Shown here piece by piece: positions 8,442 through 17,016 of a stretch of DNA of 62,153 nt (position 1 is the first letter of the stretch; the number at the start of each line of letters is the position of its first letter). The stretch is from NCBI GenBank assembly GCA_903918755.1, contig CAIXFN010000058.1, positions 1 to 62,153 of the forward strand, in the 5' to 3' direction. Under the pieces are notes generated by a model that saw only the letters and a list, made by a program, of their open reading frames with translations, did no database searches and had not been told where the DNA came from. Made by a program: the position numbers and the translations under genes. This DNA is from an uncultured Pedosphaera sp. (GTDB taxonomy: Bacteria; Verrucomicrobiota; Verrucomicrobiia; Limisphaerales; Pedosphaeraceae).

Positions 8442-11333
8442 TTACACGACTTGCCAGCGAATGGAAAACAAATGCTCGCTGGTGGTCTGCTGGCTCAGCC
8501 GCTTTTCCAACCGGCCAATGAGGAGGTCGCGCTTGGCTTTGATCTGGTCCTCCACGTCAAATATCCGCTGACGCTGGCCGCGCTGCACCTTTTCAAGCTC
8601 CTGAATTTGACTTTGAAGGGTGTGCTGATCGTCCAAGGTCGGGGCAAGCCGGGTCTGGCGATTGAGCGCCTTGATCTGCGCCTTGGTGTCGGCCAGTTCC
8701 TTTTCGACCGCCAGAACCATGTCGTCCGCCCAATGTTCGAGACGCTCACGTTCCAATTGAAAGACCTTGCTGTTGGCCTCCAACGCCCGGGCGACGGCCG
8801 ATTGAGCATGCCGCTTGGCCTCCTGGTTCAGACGGTCCGGTATCGGGGCTTCCTCGGGTAAGCCAACTACAGCAGCACCGCACCGGAAAAGCTTTTCGCA
8901 CGTTTCCTGATCCAAGGAAATCCCGGCATCGGTGATGGCGGAGAATAAGAGGTGCTCCTCCAGCTCGAAAGATTGTATGGCGAGCTTTTGCAGCATTAAC
9001 CACCCCGTTTGGCCTTTCAGGGGTTCAAGGGAGGAAATGCGGGTAGCGTGGCCGGTGAGATCAAAACTGACGGTGGCCAAGGGCGTAGGACATTGGCGGG
9101 CGGTGTCCAGGACAAATTCCCCGAGCGGATGGGAGAGGCGGTAAAGGAATTCCCCGGGCACATTGGGCTGGGTCTTGGAGATGAGGTGGTAACGACCGGA
9201 GCGGAATTCCGATTTGGGCGGGGCGTGCAGTTCAAACGCCAGCATTCCGCAGTCAAACGCCGCCTGATCGCGGAGCAAATATCGGGTAACGGCCCAAAAA
9301 AGGCGACCAACTCGATCAAGTTGCTCGCGGGTGCGGTCCAGTTGAAATTTAAGGCGGGCATGAACATCCTCATCAAAATGCTCCAAGAGCGCACGCTGGG
9401 TCTGGTCCAACCGGGCGCGGATGCTTTCATCCATGTCTTTTTGGAGCTTTTGGAAGGCGGCGGCAATCTCCCCGGCGGTACGGCAGGTCTGGTAGATGGC
9501 AAGGATGCGCTTCTCGAAATCCATCCCGGATTCAATCGACCCGAGGACCTCATCGGACGCGCCAAAAATGCCATTGAACAAATTGAATTTTTCCCCAAGC
9601 AATTCCAATACCCGGCGGTCGGCCTCGTTGCGCTCGTTAAGGAAATTGATGACCACCACATCATGCTTCTGACCATACCGGTGGCAGCGTCCGATGCGTT
9701 GCTCAATCCGCTGTGGGTTCCAGGGCAAATCATAATTGATGACCAGCGAGCAGAATTGCAGATTCACCCCCTCCGCAGCGGCCTCGGTCGCAATCATGAT
9801 GCTGGCATGGTCGCGGAAATGCTCAATGATGGCCGTACGGATGTCCACCGGACGGGAGCCGGACACGCGCCCGGACCACGAATTGGTGGCGAGCCAGCTT
9901 TCATAAACGGATTTGGAATCCGGGTCGGTATTCGTGCCATTGAAGAGGACTATTTTGCCTCCGTAACCGTTGGCGGACAAGAACGACCGGAGGTATTCCT
10001 GAGTGCGGCGGGATTCGGTGAAAATGAGCGCCTTTTGGCCGGCCCCCATTTTCAGCATTTCCGAAAAGCCTATTTCGAGGGCGTTCAGCAGCGAACGCGA
10101 CTTGGTGTCAATACCAATACCCCTTGCCCAAGCGATGTAGCCTTCAAGCTCACTGATTTCAGACGCGAGATTGGCGGGATCGGGCTTCCGAGGCACATTG
10201 GGCGCACTCTCAGTTGCCGGTCCGTCAGGCAGGTCTGGCAAGGCGAGCAATTCATCGAGGTACTCGGCTTCCAGTTCCTCATCGCTAATGAGCGCTTCGG
10301 CAATTTCATCCCCGGGAGGCTGCCCATCGCGGATTTTTTGCAGCCGGTCTTTCATCGTGTCCAAGGTGCCGGCAATGGCGTGACTGGAGGAAGCGAGCAA
10401 CTTGCGCAGAATCAGCGTGGTGAGGGAGCGTTGCTGAACGGGAATGGAAAACGTGTCCTCGCGCAGCAGAAACCCCGAAACGGATTCATAAAGCTTGTGT
10501 TCGTCGTCGGTGGGACGGAACGGGCGGGTGATGAGTCGCCGCTCGGTGTATTGCACGTATTCGGTGACTTGATTGCGAAGGGTGCGTTTGGTGAACCCAG
10601 CCAAACGGGCACGGAGTTCTTTCAAGTCGCTGTCCTGGCGCATGTATTGCGACCGGAAAGAAGTCACATCCCCGAAAAGGTGATCGTCGATAATCGTGGA
10701 AAGCCCGAACAGTTCCAGCAAGGAATTCTGCAAAGGAGTGGCGGTGAGCAGGATTTTGCGGCGATCTTCCAAGGCCCAACGCAGGCGCTGACCCATCTGA
10801 TTGCTGGGGCGATAGGCGTTCCGCAATTTGTGCGCTTCGTCAATAACCACCAAATCCCAAGGGACAGCGCGAACATCGCCCTGCATGGCGCTGGCAAAAT
10901 TGATGGACGTGATGACGATGCGCTCCGCTAGAAAGGGGGCGGGATTCCCGTCGCGCTGGCTTTTGCGAAAAGCAGCGGCATCTATTACGGTCGTCGGCAG
11001 GTTGAACTTTTCCTCCAGTTCCAAGCTCCATTGTTTCCGGAGCGAGGCCGGGCAAATGACTAGCAAATGGCGGCGACGCTCGGCCCAAAGCTGGCACAGC
11101 ACGAGACCTGCCTCAATGGTCTTGCCCAAACCCACCTCATCCGCCAGCAGCACGCCTTTGCTCAAGGGGGATTTCAAGGCAAAGAGCGCCGCGTCAATCT
11201 GGTGGGGATTCAGGTCCACCGTGGCGTTGAACAACGACGCTGAGAGACGATCCACATCGGCCGATGGGCGTTGCAGTGTCAAGTCATGAGCGAAATAACG
11301 GGCATGGTACGCGGTGACTCCCTCGTGACTCAT
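8442..11333 (-). CDS. SNF2/RapA-family helicase, first gene of the restriction operon
   Basis: This 963-residue protein has a Walker A motif GLGKT at residues 68-72, a DEAH box at about 165-168, SAT-like LTATPLQNS, and the helicase C-terminal motif RIGRCHRYGQ. These define a SNF2/RapA-type double-stranded DNA translocase. The last 100 residues are a charged coiled coil (LEHWADDMVLAVEKEL onwards). It shares with DISARM DrmD the pairing of a SNF2 helicase with an adenine methyltransferase, but no drmA, drmB or drmC gene is present. It is the promoter-proximal gene of the operon and faces a 382-bp intergenic region. Confidence 0.88.
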   Translation of the reverse strand: MSHEGVTAYHARYFAHDLTLQRPSADVDRLSASLFNATVDLNPHQIDAALFALKSPLSKGVLLADEVGLGKTIEAGLVLCQLWAERRRHLLVICPASLRKQWSLELEEKFNLPTTVIDAAAFRKSQRDGNPAPFLAERIVITSINFASAMQGDVRAVPWDLVVIDEAHKLRNAYRPSNQMGQRLRWALEDRRKILLTATPLQNSLLELFGLSTIIDDHLFGDVTSFRSQYMRQDSDLKELRARLAGFTKRTLRNQVTEYVQYTERRLITRPFRPTDDEHKLYESVSGFLLREDTFSIPVQQRSLTTLILRKLLASSSHAIAGTLDTMKDRLQKIRDGQPPGDEIAEALISDEELEAEYLDELLALPDLPDGPATESAPNVPRKPDPANLASEISELEGYIAWARGIGIDTKSRSLLNALEIGFSEMLKMGAGQKALIFTESRRTQEYLRSFLSANGYGGKIVLFNGTNTDPDSKSVYESWLATNSWSGRVSGSRPVDIRTAIIEHFRDHASIMIATEAAAEGVNLQFCSLVINYDLPWNPQRIEQRIGRCHRYGQKHDVVVINFLNERNEADRRVLELLGEKFNLFNGIFGASDEVLGSIESGMDFEKRILAIYQTCRTAGEIAAAFQKLQKDMDESIRARLDQTQRALLEHFDEDVHARLKFQLDRTREQLDRVGRLFWAVTRYLLRDQAAFDCGMLAFELHAPPKSEFRSGRYHLISKTQPNVPGEFLYRLSHPLGEFVLDTARQCPTPLATVSFDLTGHATRISSLEPLKGQTGWLMLQKLAIQSFELEEHLLFSAITDAGISLDQETCEKLFRCGAAVVGLPEEAPIPDRLNQEAKRHAQSAVARALEANSKVFQLERERLEHWADDMVLAVEKELADTKAQIKALNRQTRLAPTLDDQHTLQSQIQELEKVQRGQRQRIFDVEDQIKAKRDLLIGRLEKRLSQQTTSEHLFSIRWQVV

Positions 11334-11715
11334 GCTGTTTCCTCCGTTGTCACGAGCGCGAAATGAACCCTTTGACCGAGGCCATTCAACTTCATCTCAT
11401 CAGGTGCTTTCAACTTGTGGATTGGACCGGACTTGTGATAACCGGAAGGGGTAATTCTAACAAGATTTTGTTTGGGACCCGTCCAATTTTTGAAGCCGAG
11501 CAGGATTCGGGGACGAAACCGGGACCGGTGATTCGAGCGGACAAAGTCAGGGGGGCTGAAATCGCCTCGGGCGGATGGATGGAGCGAATGGGGTCATTTG
11601 CTGGTATTTTTGGGAGGTATCCGAACCGACTGTTCAGTAAAGTCAATTCGTTTAGCAATTTGAGTGAACTTGTGGTAGGGGAAAGGGACAGTTGCGACAA
11701 GCGAACCATGACGGT
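11334..11715. promoter_or_regulatory. Divergent intergenic region of the island
   Basis: These 382 bp separate the minus-strand restriction operon from the plus-strand replication/mobility genes and must contain promoters for at least the operon. The segment is AT-richer on its right side. A 13-mer at 11588-11600 (ATGGGGTCATTTG) resembles the repeat unit in front of the Res-like gene. Open frames here have no recognisable protein character, and no confident -35/-10 pair was picked. Confidence 0.4.
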
Positions 11716-12720
11716 ATGCGAAACCCCAACAAAGTGAGTGCGGCAAAGGATGGTCCCCCACCGCAAGAGTGGCTTTTTGATAGCAGCTCACTGCCGGATG
11801 AAGATGTCGTGGCGGCTTATTTTTGGGAATTCGGTCTTGACACACCTGACGTAATCGAGGCCGTCGAGTTGGCCAGAGAAAAGGCCCGGCGATACGAAGG
11901 CAGGAATGTCGAGGCATACATGAAATGGATATTAGAAAACCCTTTCCCAGCGGATTTCGGCCAGTGGGGAGAATGGGGGAAACGAAGCCTGGCAGCCAAT
12001 CCTGACTACGACCTGACTACGAAGTTGGATTATGACACGCATTTTTTGGTAGAGTGGCAAGAATTCCCCAAGTCCCATTGGCTGGCCATCCCGGCGTCGA
12101 TTCGTCGTGACGCCAAACGGATGCGCCCGGTCGTTGACAAAGCTGGCCGTTGGCGCGAACCGTTGAACGAGGCTTACCATCGGGCGGATATGGAGGCGCG
12201 GGAATTTGACTCTGACTCGGCTCTCTTTTTTAAAACCCAGTTCGGAATCGGCTGCCATACATGGATTCCTGATTACGCTCTTGATGAAAACACAAAAGTG
12301 CAATGGTGGCGAGAATGGGCCGAGACAACCAAATCGAAAGGAGGCATGGCATCGGCAGATAGATGGGAAGAATATCGTCTGTTTCAGATAAATTGGGCAC
12401 GCAGCGACCGGAGGCTGAAAGACGACTTTGCGAAATGGCTAAAGGAGAACCGCCCTGATGACAGGCAGGCACTTTACAATGCAGAAGCATCAGCCAGCCG
12501 TAGAACCTCCCACCGAGATTTGTTGAAGGCATTGGGCGCGTTCCGACTGCTTCGACACTTCGCAGGAGACTGGCAACAGGCGGCGGGATTCAGCGTACTT
12601 TTTCGGAGGAACGGTAAGGGTATCCCATCCCCTCTGTACGCCGAGCAAAGCGAGTGGCGGGATGCTGAAAAGCGGGCAAAACAGGCTTTGGAGCAGTTTT
12701 CCACGAAGGTTTTTGGGTGA
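11716..12720 (+). CDS. Hypothetical island protein, aromatic-rich
   Basis: This 334-residue soluble protein has no domain I recognise. It is rich in tryptophan and charged residues (EWLFDSSSL, WQEFPKSHWLAIPASIRRDA, WWREWAETTKS) and has no signal peptide or membrane segment. An ATG start at 11716 is preferred over an in-frame TTG at 11692; neither has a strong ribosome binding site. It is the first gene of the plus-strand set that continues with an excisionase-like HTH protein, a primase and a helicase. A role in replication or maintenance of the element is plausible but only from position. Confidence 0.7.
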   Translation: MRNPNKVSAAKDGPPPQEWLFDSSSLPDEDVVAAYFWEFGLDTPDVIEAVELAREKARRYEGRNVEAYMKWILENPFPADFGQWGEWGKRSLAANPDYDLTTKLDYDTHFLVEWQEFPKSHWLAIPASIRRDAKRMRPVVDKAGRWREPLNEAYHRADMEAREFDSDSALFFKTQFGIGCHTWIPDYALDENTKVQWWREWAETTKSKGGMASADRWEEYRLFQINWARSDRRLKDDFAKWLKENRPDDRQALYNAEASASRRTSHRDLLKALGAFRLLRHFAGDWQQAAGFSVLFRRNGKGIPSPLYAEQSEWRDAEKRAKQALEQFSTKVFG

Positions 12721-12747
12721 TCCACCCAACCACCGATTCAGATTTCA

Positions 12748-13038
12748 ATGTCCGTGCTGAAATGCGGACAGATGAATACGAATCACATATTGAAGTCACA
12801 AATCGGGACTCTGCCGGATTCCCACAATAGCACGAACCAGCCCTTGGCTGGCCTTCCCCACCAGCACCCCGCCGCCAATGGCGGATTACTGAGCCGGGCG
12901 CAAGTGGCGCAACAACTAGGTGTCTGCCCGCACACGGTGGCGCGGAACAAGGACTTGCGACCGCTCAAATTCAACCAAAGGCTGATCCGATACCGGGCGG
13001 AGGACGTGCAACGGTACATCGAGTCAGCCATTGTTTGA
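12748..13038 (+). CDS. Excisionase-like helix-turn-helix protein
   Basis: The protein is 96 residues long, or 88 if it starts at the ATG at 12772. Its C-terminal half, LLSRAQVAQQLGVCPHTVAR then RLIRYRAEDVQRYIES, is the HTH_17/excisionase-type winged helix seen in small DNA-binding proteins of integrative elements. The N-terminal 40 residues look disordered. It precedes the primase gene by 24 bp. It could be the recombination directionality factor for the island integrase or a regulator of the replication genes. Confidence 0.75.
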   Translation: MSVLKCGQMNTNHILKSQIGTLPDSHNSTNQPLAGLPHQHPAANGGLLSRAQVAQQLGVCPHTVARNKDLRPLKFNQRLIRYRAEDVQRYIESAIV

Positions 13039-13062
13039 TCGCGAGGGGAAACCGGCAAAGGA

Positions 13063-14064
13063 ATGAAAGCCCTCACAATGCTTGCAACCATGGAACTCGC
13101 CCGCCGTTATTTGGCGAAGTGTCCGCCGGCCATTAGTGGACAGGGAGGGCATGATGCCACCTTTCACGTTGCTTCGGTGCTGGTGAACGGGTTCACGCTC
13201 GGGGAGCAGGATGCTTTGACACTGCTGCGGGAGTGGAATGCCGGTTGCCAACCGCCATGGTCGGAGGCTGAATTGGCGCATAAGGTCCGCTCCGCCGCAA
13301 ATGCGCAGACATCCAAGCCGCGCGGCTGGATGCTGGCGGAGAATCCCAAGTACGCAAAACAGCCAACCCTGGCACCGCCCCGAGTGCTGGAGGCGTCTGC
13401 TCCCATTCAAAAGCCAGATCGCAGCGGCTTTAATTCCGGCGACGCTGCAAGGATTGCCACTTTGGCTCGATTGCGACCCTATCACTGGGAAGGGCTCGCA
13501 TTGGCACAAAAGCGCGGGCTCTTGGTGTTTGGCGATTGGTACGGCTTGGAGTGCTACGGCGTCACGGACCGAACCGGCTCGGTGCTGGAATTGCGAAGGG
13601 TGGATGAAAAGCTCTTTCCTAAAACCGAGAAGTTGGATGCGCGAAAATCTCACGCAGTCCGGGGGAGTCGCAAATCCTGGCCGGTGGGAATTCTTGAGGC
13701 GAAGGACTTCCCTTGCATCGCGCTGGTGGAGGGAATTCCTGATTTTTTGGAGGCGCATTACGTGACGCTTTGGGAAGACCTTGAACAACGGTGTGCGCCA
13801 GTGGCCATGCTGTCCGCGTGTCCGGCCATCGCTGAGGAAGCACTGCCGCACTTTGCAGGTAAACGAGTGCGCGTTTTTCCGCACCTAGACAAGGCTGGGC
13901 TGCAAGGCGCTGCAAAATGGGTGGCGCAACTTCGCGAGGCGGGCGCAGCCAAAGTGGACATCTTTGATTTCAGTCGATACAGGCAGCCCGATGGGGCCAT
14001 GGTAACCGACCTTTACGAGGCTCTGCACGCGGATTGCAAGCTTCCGGAGAGGATGCTGCCATGA
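13063..14064 (+). CDS. TOPRIM-domain primase-like protein
   Basis: The 333-residue protein begins with a PriCT-like primase C-terminal segment (residues 10-90, including PPWSEAELAHKVRSA). It ends with a TOPRIM-like domain in which VEGIPDFLE supplies the acidic residue and VFPHLDKAGLQGA takes the place of the usual DxD. The start could be the ATG at 13063, 13078 or 13090; AAGGA at 13057 lies close to the first. Its stop overlaps the next start as ATGA, so it is translationally coupled to the RepA-like helicase. Together they form a primase-helicase module of the kind used by satellites, plasmids and integrative elements. Confidence 0.72.
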   Translation: MKALTMLATMELARRYLAKCPPAISGQGGHDATFHVASVLVNGFTLGEQDALTLLREWNAGCQPPWSEAELAHKVRSAANAQTSKPRGWMLAENPKYAKQPTLAPPRVLEASAPIQKPDRSGFNSGDAARIATLARLRPYHWEGLALAQKRGLLVFGDWYGLECYGVTDRTGSVLELRRVDEKLFPKTEKLDARKSHAVRGSRKSWPVGILEAKDFPCIALVEGIPDFLEAHYVTLWEDLEQRCAPVAMLSACPAIAEEALPHFAGKRVRVFPHLDKAGLQGAAKWVAQLREAGAAKVDIFDFSRYRQPDGAMVTDLYEALHADCKLPERMLP

Positions 14065-15332
14065 GCCAGGTGATGGATATTCACGATATTGCAGCGGTGC
14101 AGTCTGGCGACATCAAGGCTGCCTTACCGAGACGAAAACTCACCGCGAGAACGCCCGACGAATTATTGGGGATGGCATTTGATGATTCGGATCGCCTGCT
14201 CGGGGACCGTTTGCTGGCGAAGGGGCAAGCTCTGACAATTCTGGCCTCGGGAGGAACCGGCAAATCACGGTTACTTTTGATGCTCGCGGTGTGCATGATC
14301 ACGGGCCGCAAATTCCTGGATTTCGAAACGAACGCTCGCGGACTGAAGTGGTTGATTATCCAAACGGAAAACAGCAATCGCAGGTTGCAATCCGATTTCA
14401 GGTCGCTTAGAGCGTGGACCAGCCCGGAAGATTGGCCCATGGTGGAACAGTGCCTGGTCATTCACACGCTCGAAACTGACGAGGATGGCATGGTGGACCT
14501 GGGGAATATGGAGAATCTCAATGCGGTCGGAGACCTGATCGCGGAGCACAAGCCCGACATAGTTGCCTTTGATCCACTCGGGGACTTTGGGATCGGCAAT
14601 CTGGACAAGGACGAAGACATGCGCTCAACCTGTCGGGCAATTTCAAGCATCGGTAAGAAGGGGAAGCCAGACCGGGCTATCGTTGTCTTGCATCACTCTT
14701 TGACGGGCAAGCAAGGGGCCTTTCGGGCAACGGGATTCGACCGGGGCAGCTTTGGCCGCAATTCCAAAGTTCTGCAAGCCTGGACCCGAGGTCAAATCAA
14801 CATCACGGCGATAGACCCCGACAGCAATGCGCGTTTGCTTTTCGCGTGCGGAAAATGCTCAAACGGGAAGGAGTTCGAGACCTTCGCCAGCCTGCTGAAT
14901 CCCGAAACAATGATTTATGAATTGCAGCCAGATTTCGACGTTGGCGCATGGCAATCCCAAATGGCAAACAGCAAGAAGCCCAATCCACTGCGCGAACCCA
15001 CAGATGACGAATTCCTGGCATTGCTCCCAGTAACCGTACCAGAGGACAATCCACGCGCCGGAGTGGTCAATACCGACCAGCTTAAGGCGGCATTTCGCAA
15101 AAAGGGATTCGCTAAAGAATTATTGAGGGAAATTCGCGGGTGCCTCAACGGGAAAGGTATCATTCGCGAGACTAAAGGCCCCTTAAACAATGAAACGCTT
15201 TGTGGACGTCCAGAGATGGTGGCCCGATACGAGAAGTGGCGTGCGGCTATTAAAGCGCAACCAGTGCAGACCGATTTGCCAGAGTCTTCCCCCAGACCAA
15301 AGCGCAAAGCAAAAAAATCGCCTGCTGATTGA
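14061..15332 (+). CDS. RepA-like RecA-fold helicase (AAA_25)
   Basis: This 423-residue protein has a Walker A motif GGTGKS near residue 70 (LASGGTGKSRLLLMLA) and a Walker B-like strand IVAFDPLGDF, followed by IVVLHHS. This is the layout of hexameric RepA/AAA_25 replicative helicases carried by plasmids and prophages. The C-terminal 100 residues are basic (SSPRPKRKAKKSPAD). The ATG at 14061 overlaps the stop of the primase gene. It is followed within 4 bp by the iteron-like repeats, which suggests replication functions are clustered. Confidence 0.8.
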   Translation: MSQVMDIHDIAAVQSGDIKAALPRRKLTARTPDELLGMAFDDSDRLLGDRLLAKGQALTILASGGTGKSRLLLMLAVCMITGRKFLDFETNARGLKWLIIQTENSNRRLQSDFRSLRAWTSPEDWPMVEQCLVIHTLETDEDGMVDLGNMENLNAVGDLIAEHKPDIVAFDPLGDFGIGNLDKDEDMRSTCRAISSIGKKGKPDRAIVVLHHSLTGKQGAFRATGFDRGSFGRNSKVLQAWTRGQINITAIDPDSNARLLFACGKCSNGKEFETFASLLNPETMIYELQPDFDVGAWQSQMANSKKPNPLREPTDDEFLALLPVTVPEDNPRAGVVNTDQLKAAFRKKGFAKELLREIRGCLNGKGIIRETKGPLNNETLCGRPEMVARYEKWRAAIKAQPVQTDLPESSPRPKRKAKKSPAD

Positions 15333-15335
15333 TCC

Positions 15336-15436
15336 GGTTGTCTTGGGTTGTCTTGGGTTGTCCTGGGACATCCAGACAACCGCCCACTCGGTCACAGGCC
15401 GGTTGGTTGTCCACCACCCTTTAGGGTGGGACAACC
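15336..15436. repeat. Iteron-like GGTTGTC cluster, candidate origin
   Basis: Three tandem 10-bp units (GGTTGTCTTG, twice, then GGTTGTCCTG) occupy 15336-15365. The inverted core GACAACC occurs at 15375-15381. A hairpin with arms starting at GGTTGTCC (15405) and ending at GGACAACC (15436) follows, with a TT loop and a 2-nt bulge. In total the 7-mer appears six times in about 100 bp, in both orientations, directly after a helicase gene. The pattern fits an iteron origin. The hairpin could instead be a terminator, but no T-run follows it. Confidence 0.55.
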
Positions 15437-15736
15437 GACGGACGACCGAGCACGAAGAAATTCTCCCATTGGAAAATCTTGATCATCGGACAAGCGAACG
15501 GAATCCGACATGCCCCTGCTAAACCATGGTAAAAGCACAACGAAAAGTAGGATTTTCCGTCCACGGACTGGCGATTTTGGTAGATTTCGCCTGAATTTGC
15601 CGCAACTTTTCCGCTTCCCGCTTGTCGCACTTGTAAACTGCCGCTCGCAAATGTTCATTTGGCCAATTGGACATCGCTCGCCGTGCCCTTGCAAAACGGC
15701 CTGAACGGTGCGAGTTCTCCCGTGAAGGAAAAATTT
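15437..15736. other. Non-coding stretch after the repeat cluster
   Basis: These 300 bp hold no gene I can support. Open frames here have the composition of antisense shadows. The stretch is lower in GC than the gene that follows and probably contains the promoter for the gene at 15737. Confidence 0.4.
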
Positions 15737-16702
15737 ATGAGTGCCACCATGACGGCTCCGAAACCCACGAACGAACCCAGCCAACGGCGGGTGACGACGA
15801 ATCGGCGCAATGCCCGGAAGTCCACCGGGCCACGGTCGGCCAAGGGCAAGGCGGCGGTGGCAATGAATGCGCTGGGGCATGGAATTCTGGCACTGTGCCC
15901 GGTGATCGACGGGCTGGAGTCCCTGGCGGAATGGAAGCGCTTTCGTCGGGAGATGGTGACCGGGATGGCTCCGGTGGGCGCGGTGGAATGGGCGCTGGTG
16001 GAACGGATCGGCCTGGCGGTCTGGCGGCTGCGGCGTACGGTGCGGTACGAAACCGAGCAAATTCGGCTGGCGCAGGAAGGGGCGATGGCGCACGTCGGCT
16101 CGCGTGTTTTGGAAGCCGAGCGGAGTGGAGCCGTCGGGGAGGTCCAGGAAGCGCTTGCGAATGGGGAATTCTGGGAATCGGTGAGCAAGGGGTTTGAAAG
16201 ACTCGCGCATGCCAAGGATGACGAGGAGATTTCCGATGACCATGCTTGGTGGTTCGTGTCAGGAGCATACGAGCAACTCGGGCTTGGGAAAGGGGATGCA
16301 TTTGACACCTATTGGGACCAACTTCCCAAGCCGCCGTCATGGACTATGGGCTGGGTTCGCCAGAGGGTTCAAAGCCTGGCCGAGGCCAACGGCAAGACCC
16401 TGCAATCGTTATCGGCAGCGATGGAACAGGACAGCGCGATAGAAGCAGCCGAGGGAATCGCCAAGGCGACCGAGGTCAAGCGTTCGCTCGATGCGTACCA
16501 GCGAAGCAATTTGCTGCCGGATGAAGGGACGCTTGAAAAAGTGATGCGGTATGAGGCGCACTTGTCCCGCCAGTTTCACCGCGACCTGCATGAACTTCAA
16601 CGGCTGCAAGCGATGCGCCATGGGCTGCCGGTCTCGCTCCCGGTGGCGATTGACGTGGAGGCTTCCCGCTACTCGCCGGACTGCCCGGCAACCGGGGGTT
16701 GA
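15737..16702 (+). CDS. Hypothetical protein with NARKSTGP-type N-terminal motif
   Basis: This 321-residue protein carries near its N-terminus RRNARKSTGPRSAKGKAA followed by AMNALGHGI. I know this signature from a large family of uncharacterised bacterial proteins frequent in Verrucomicrobiota, Acidobacteriota and Planctomycetota. The rest is helical and charged without enzyme motifs. The ATG at 15737 has GAAGGA upstream and is preferred over the in-frame ATG at 15659. The basic N-terminus followed by a conserved N-H-G pattern suggests nucleic-acid contact, but the function is unknown. Confidence 0.75.
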   Translation: MSATMTAPKPTNEPSQRRVTTNRRNARKSTGPRSAKGKAAVAMNALGHGILALCPVIDGLESLAEWKRFRREMVTGMAPVGAVEWALVERIGLAVWRLRRTVRYETEQIRLAQEGAMAHVGSRVLEAERSGAVGEVQEALANGEFWESVSKGFERLAHAKDDEEISDDHAWWFVSGAYEQLGLGKGDAFDTYWDQLPKPPSWTMGWVRQRVQSLAEANGKTLQSLSAAMEQDSAIEAAEGIAKATEVKRSLDAYQRSNLLPDEGTLEKVMRYEAHLSRQFHRDLHELQRLQAMRHGLPVSLPVAIDVEASRYSPDCPATGG

Positions 16703-16734
16703 TTGGCTTTGTTTGGCAATTTTGACCGGCGGAG

Positions 16735-16929
16735 GTGAAGCGGGACGCGCTGGGCGAGCGGCTAAAGGGTGCGCTGGTGGATTGGGATTGCCGGGAGGTT
16801 GGCGGAATGACCCACCCGCTACTGGCCGTGCTGGAAGGAATTTTTCGGGAGTATCGGGCCGGCGCAGGTGACCTCGGGGCGACGCCCATTGGGGCAATCC
16901 TGCCATGTAATTTTGGCTCCCCGGCCTAG
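16735..16929 (+). CDS. Possible small hypothetical protein
   Basis: A GTG-initiated frame of 64 codons reads VKRDALGERLKGALVDWDCR and continues with a plausible amphipathic helix (LLAVLEGIFREY). GGCGGAG lies immediately before the GTG, which is close for a ribosome binding site. It sits between the NARKSTGP-type gene and the convergent integrase gene. Nothing in it is recognisable, and it may be spurious. Confidence 0.3.
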   Translation: MKRDALGERLKGALVDWDCREVGGMTHPLLAVLEGIFREYRAGAGDLGATPIGAILPCNFGSPA

Positions 16930-17016
16930 CGCCCCTCCCCTCCCCTACCCGCCGGGCGGTCGGGGAAGCGGGGGGTTGCGCGGCGCTTCAGGGCTCGCGC
17001 TCCGGGTGCCGGCTGG

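Noticed and set aside
9009-10931. Long plus-strand open frame opposite the SNF2 helicase
   Set aside because: Antisense shadow of a high-GC gene with intact helicase motifs.
8442-11333. DISARM system
   Set aside because: Helicase and methyltransferase fit superficially, but no drmA, drmB or drmC gene is present.
11363-11737. 124-codon plus-strand open frame in the divergent region
   Set aside because: No recognisable protein features; it overlaps the region that must hold promoters and runs into the next gene.
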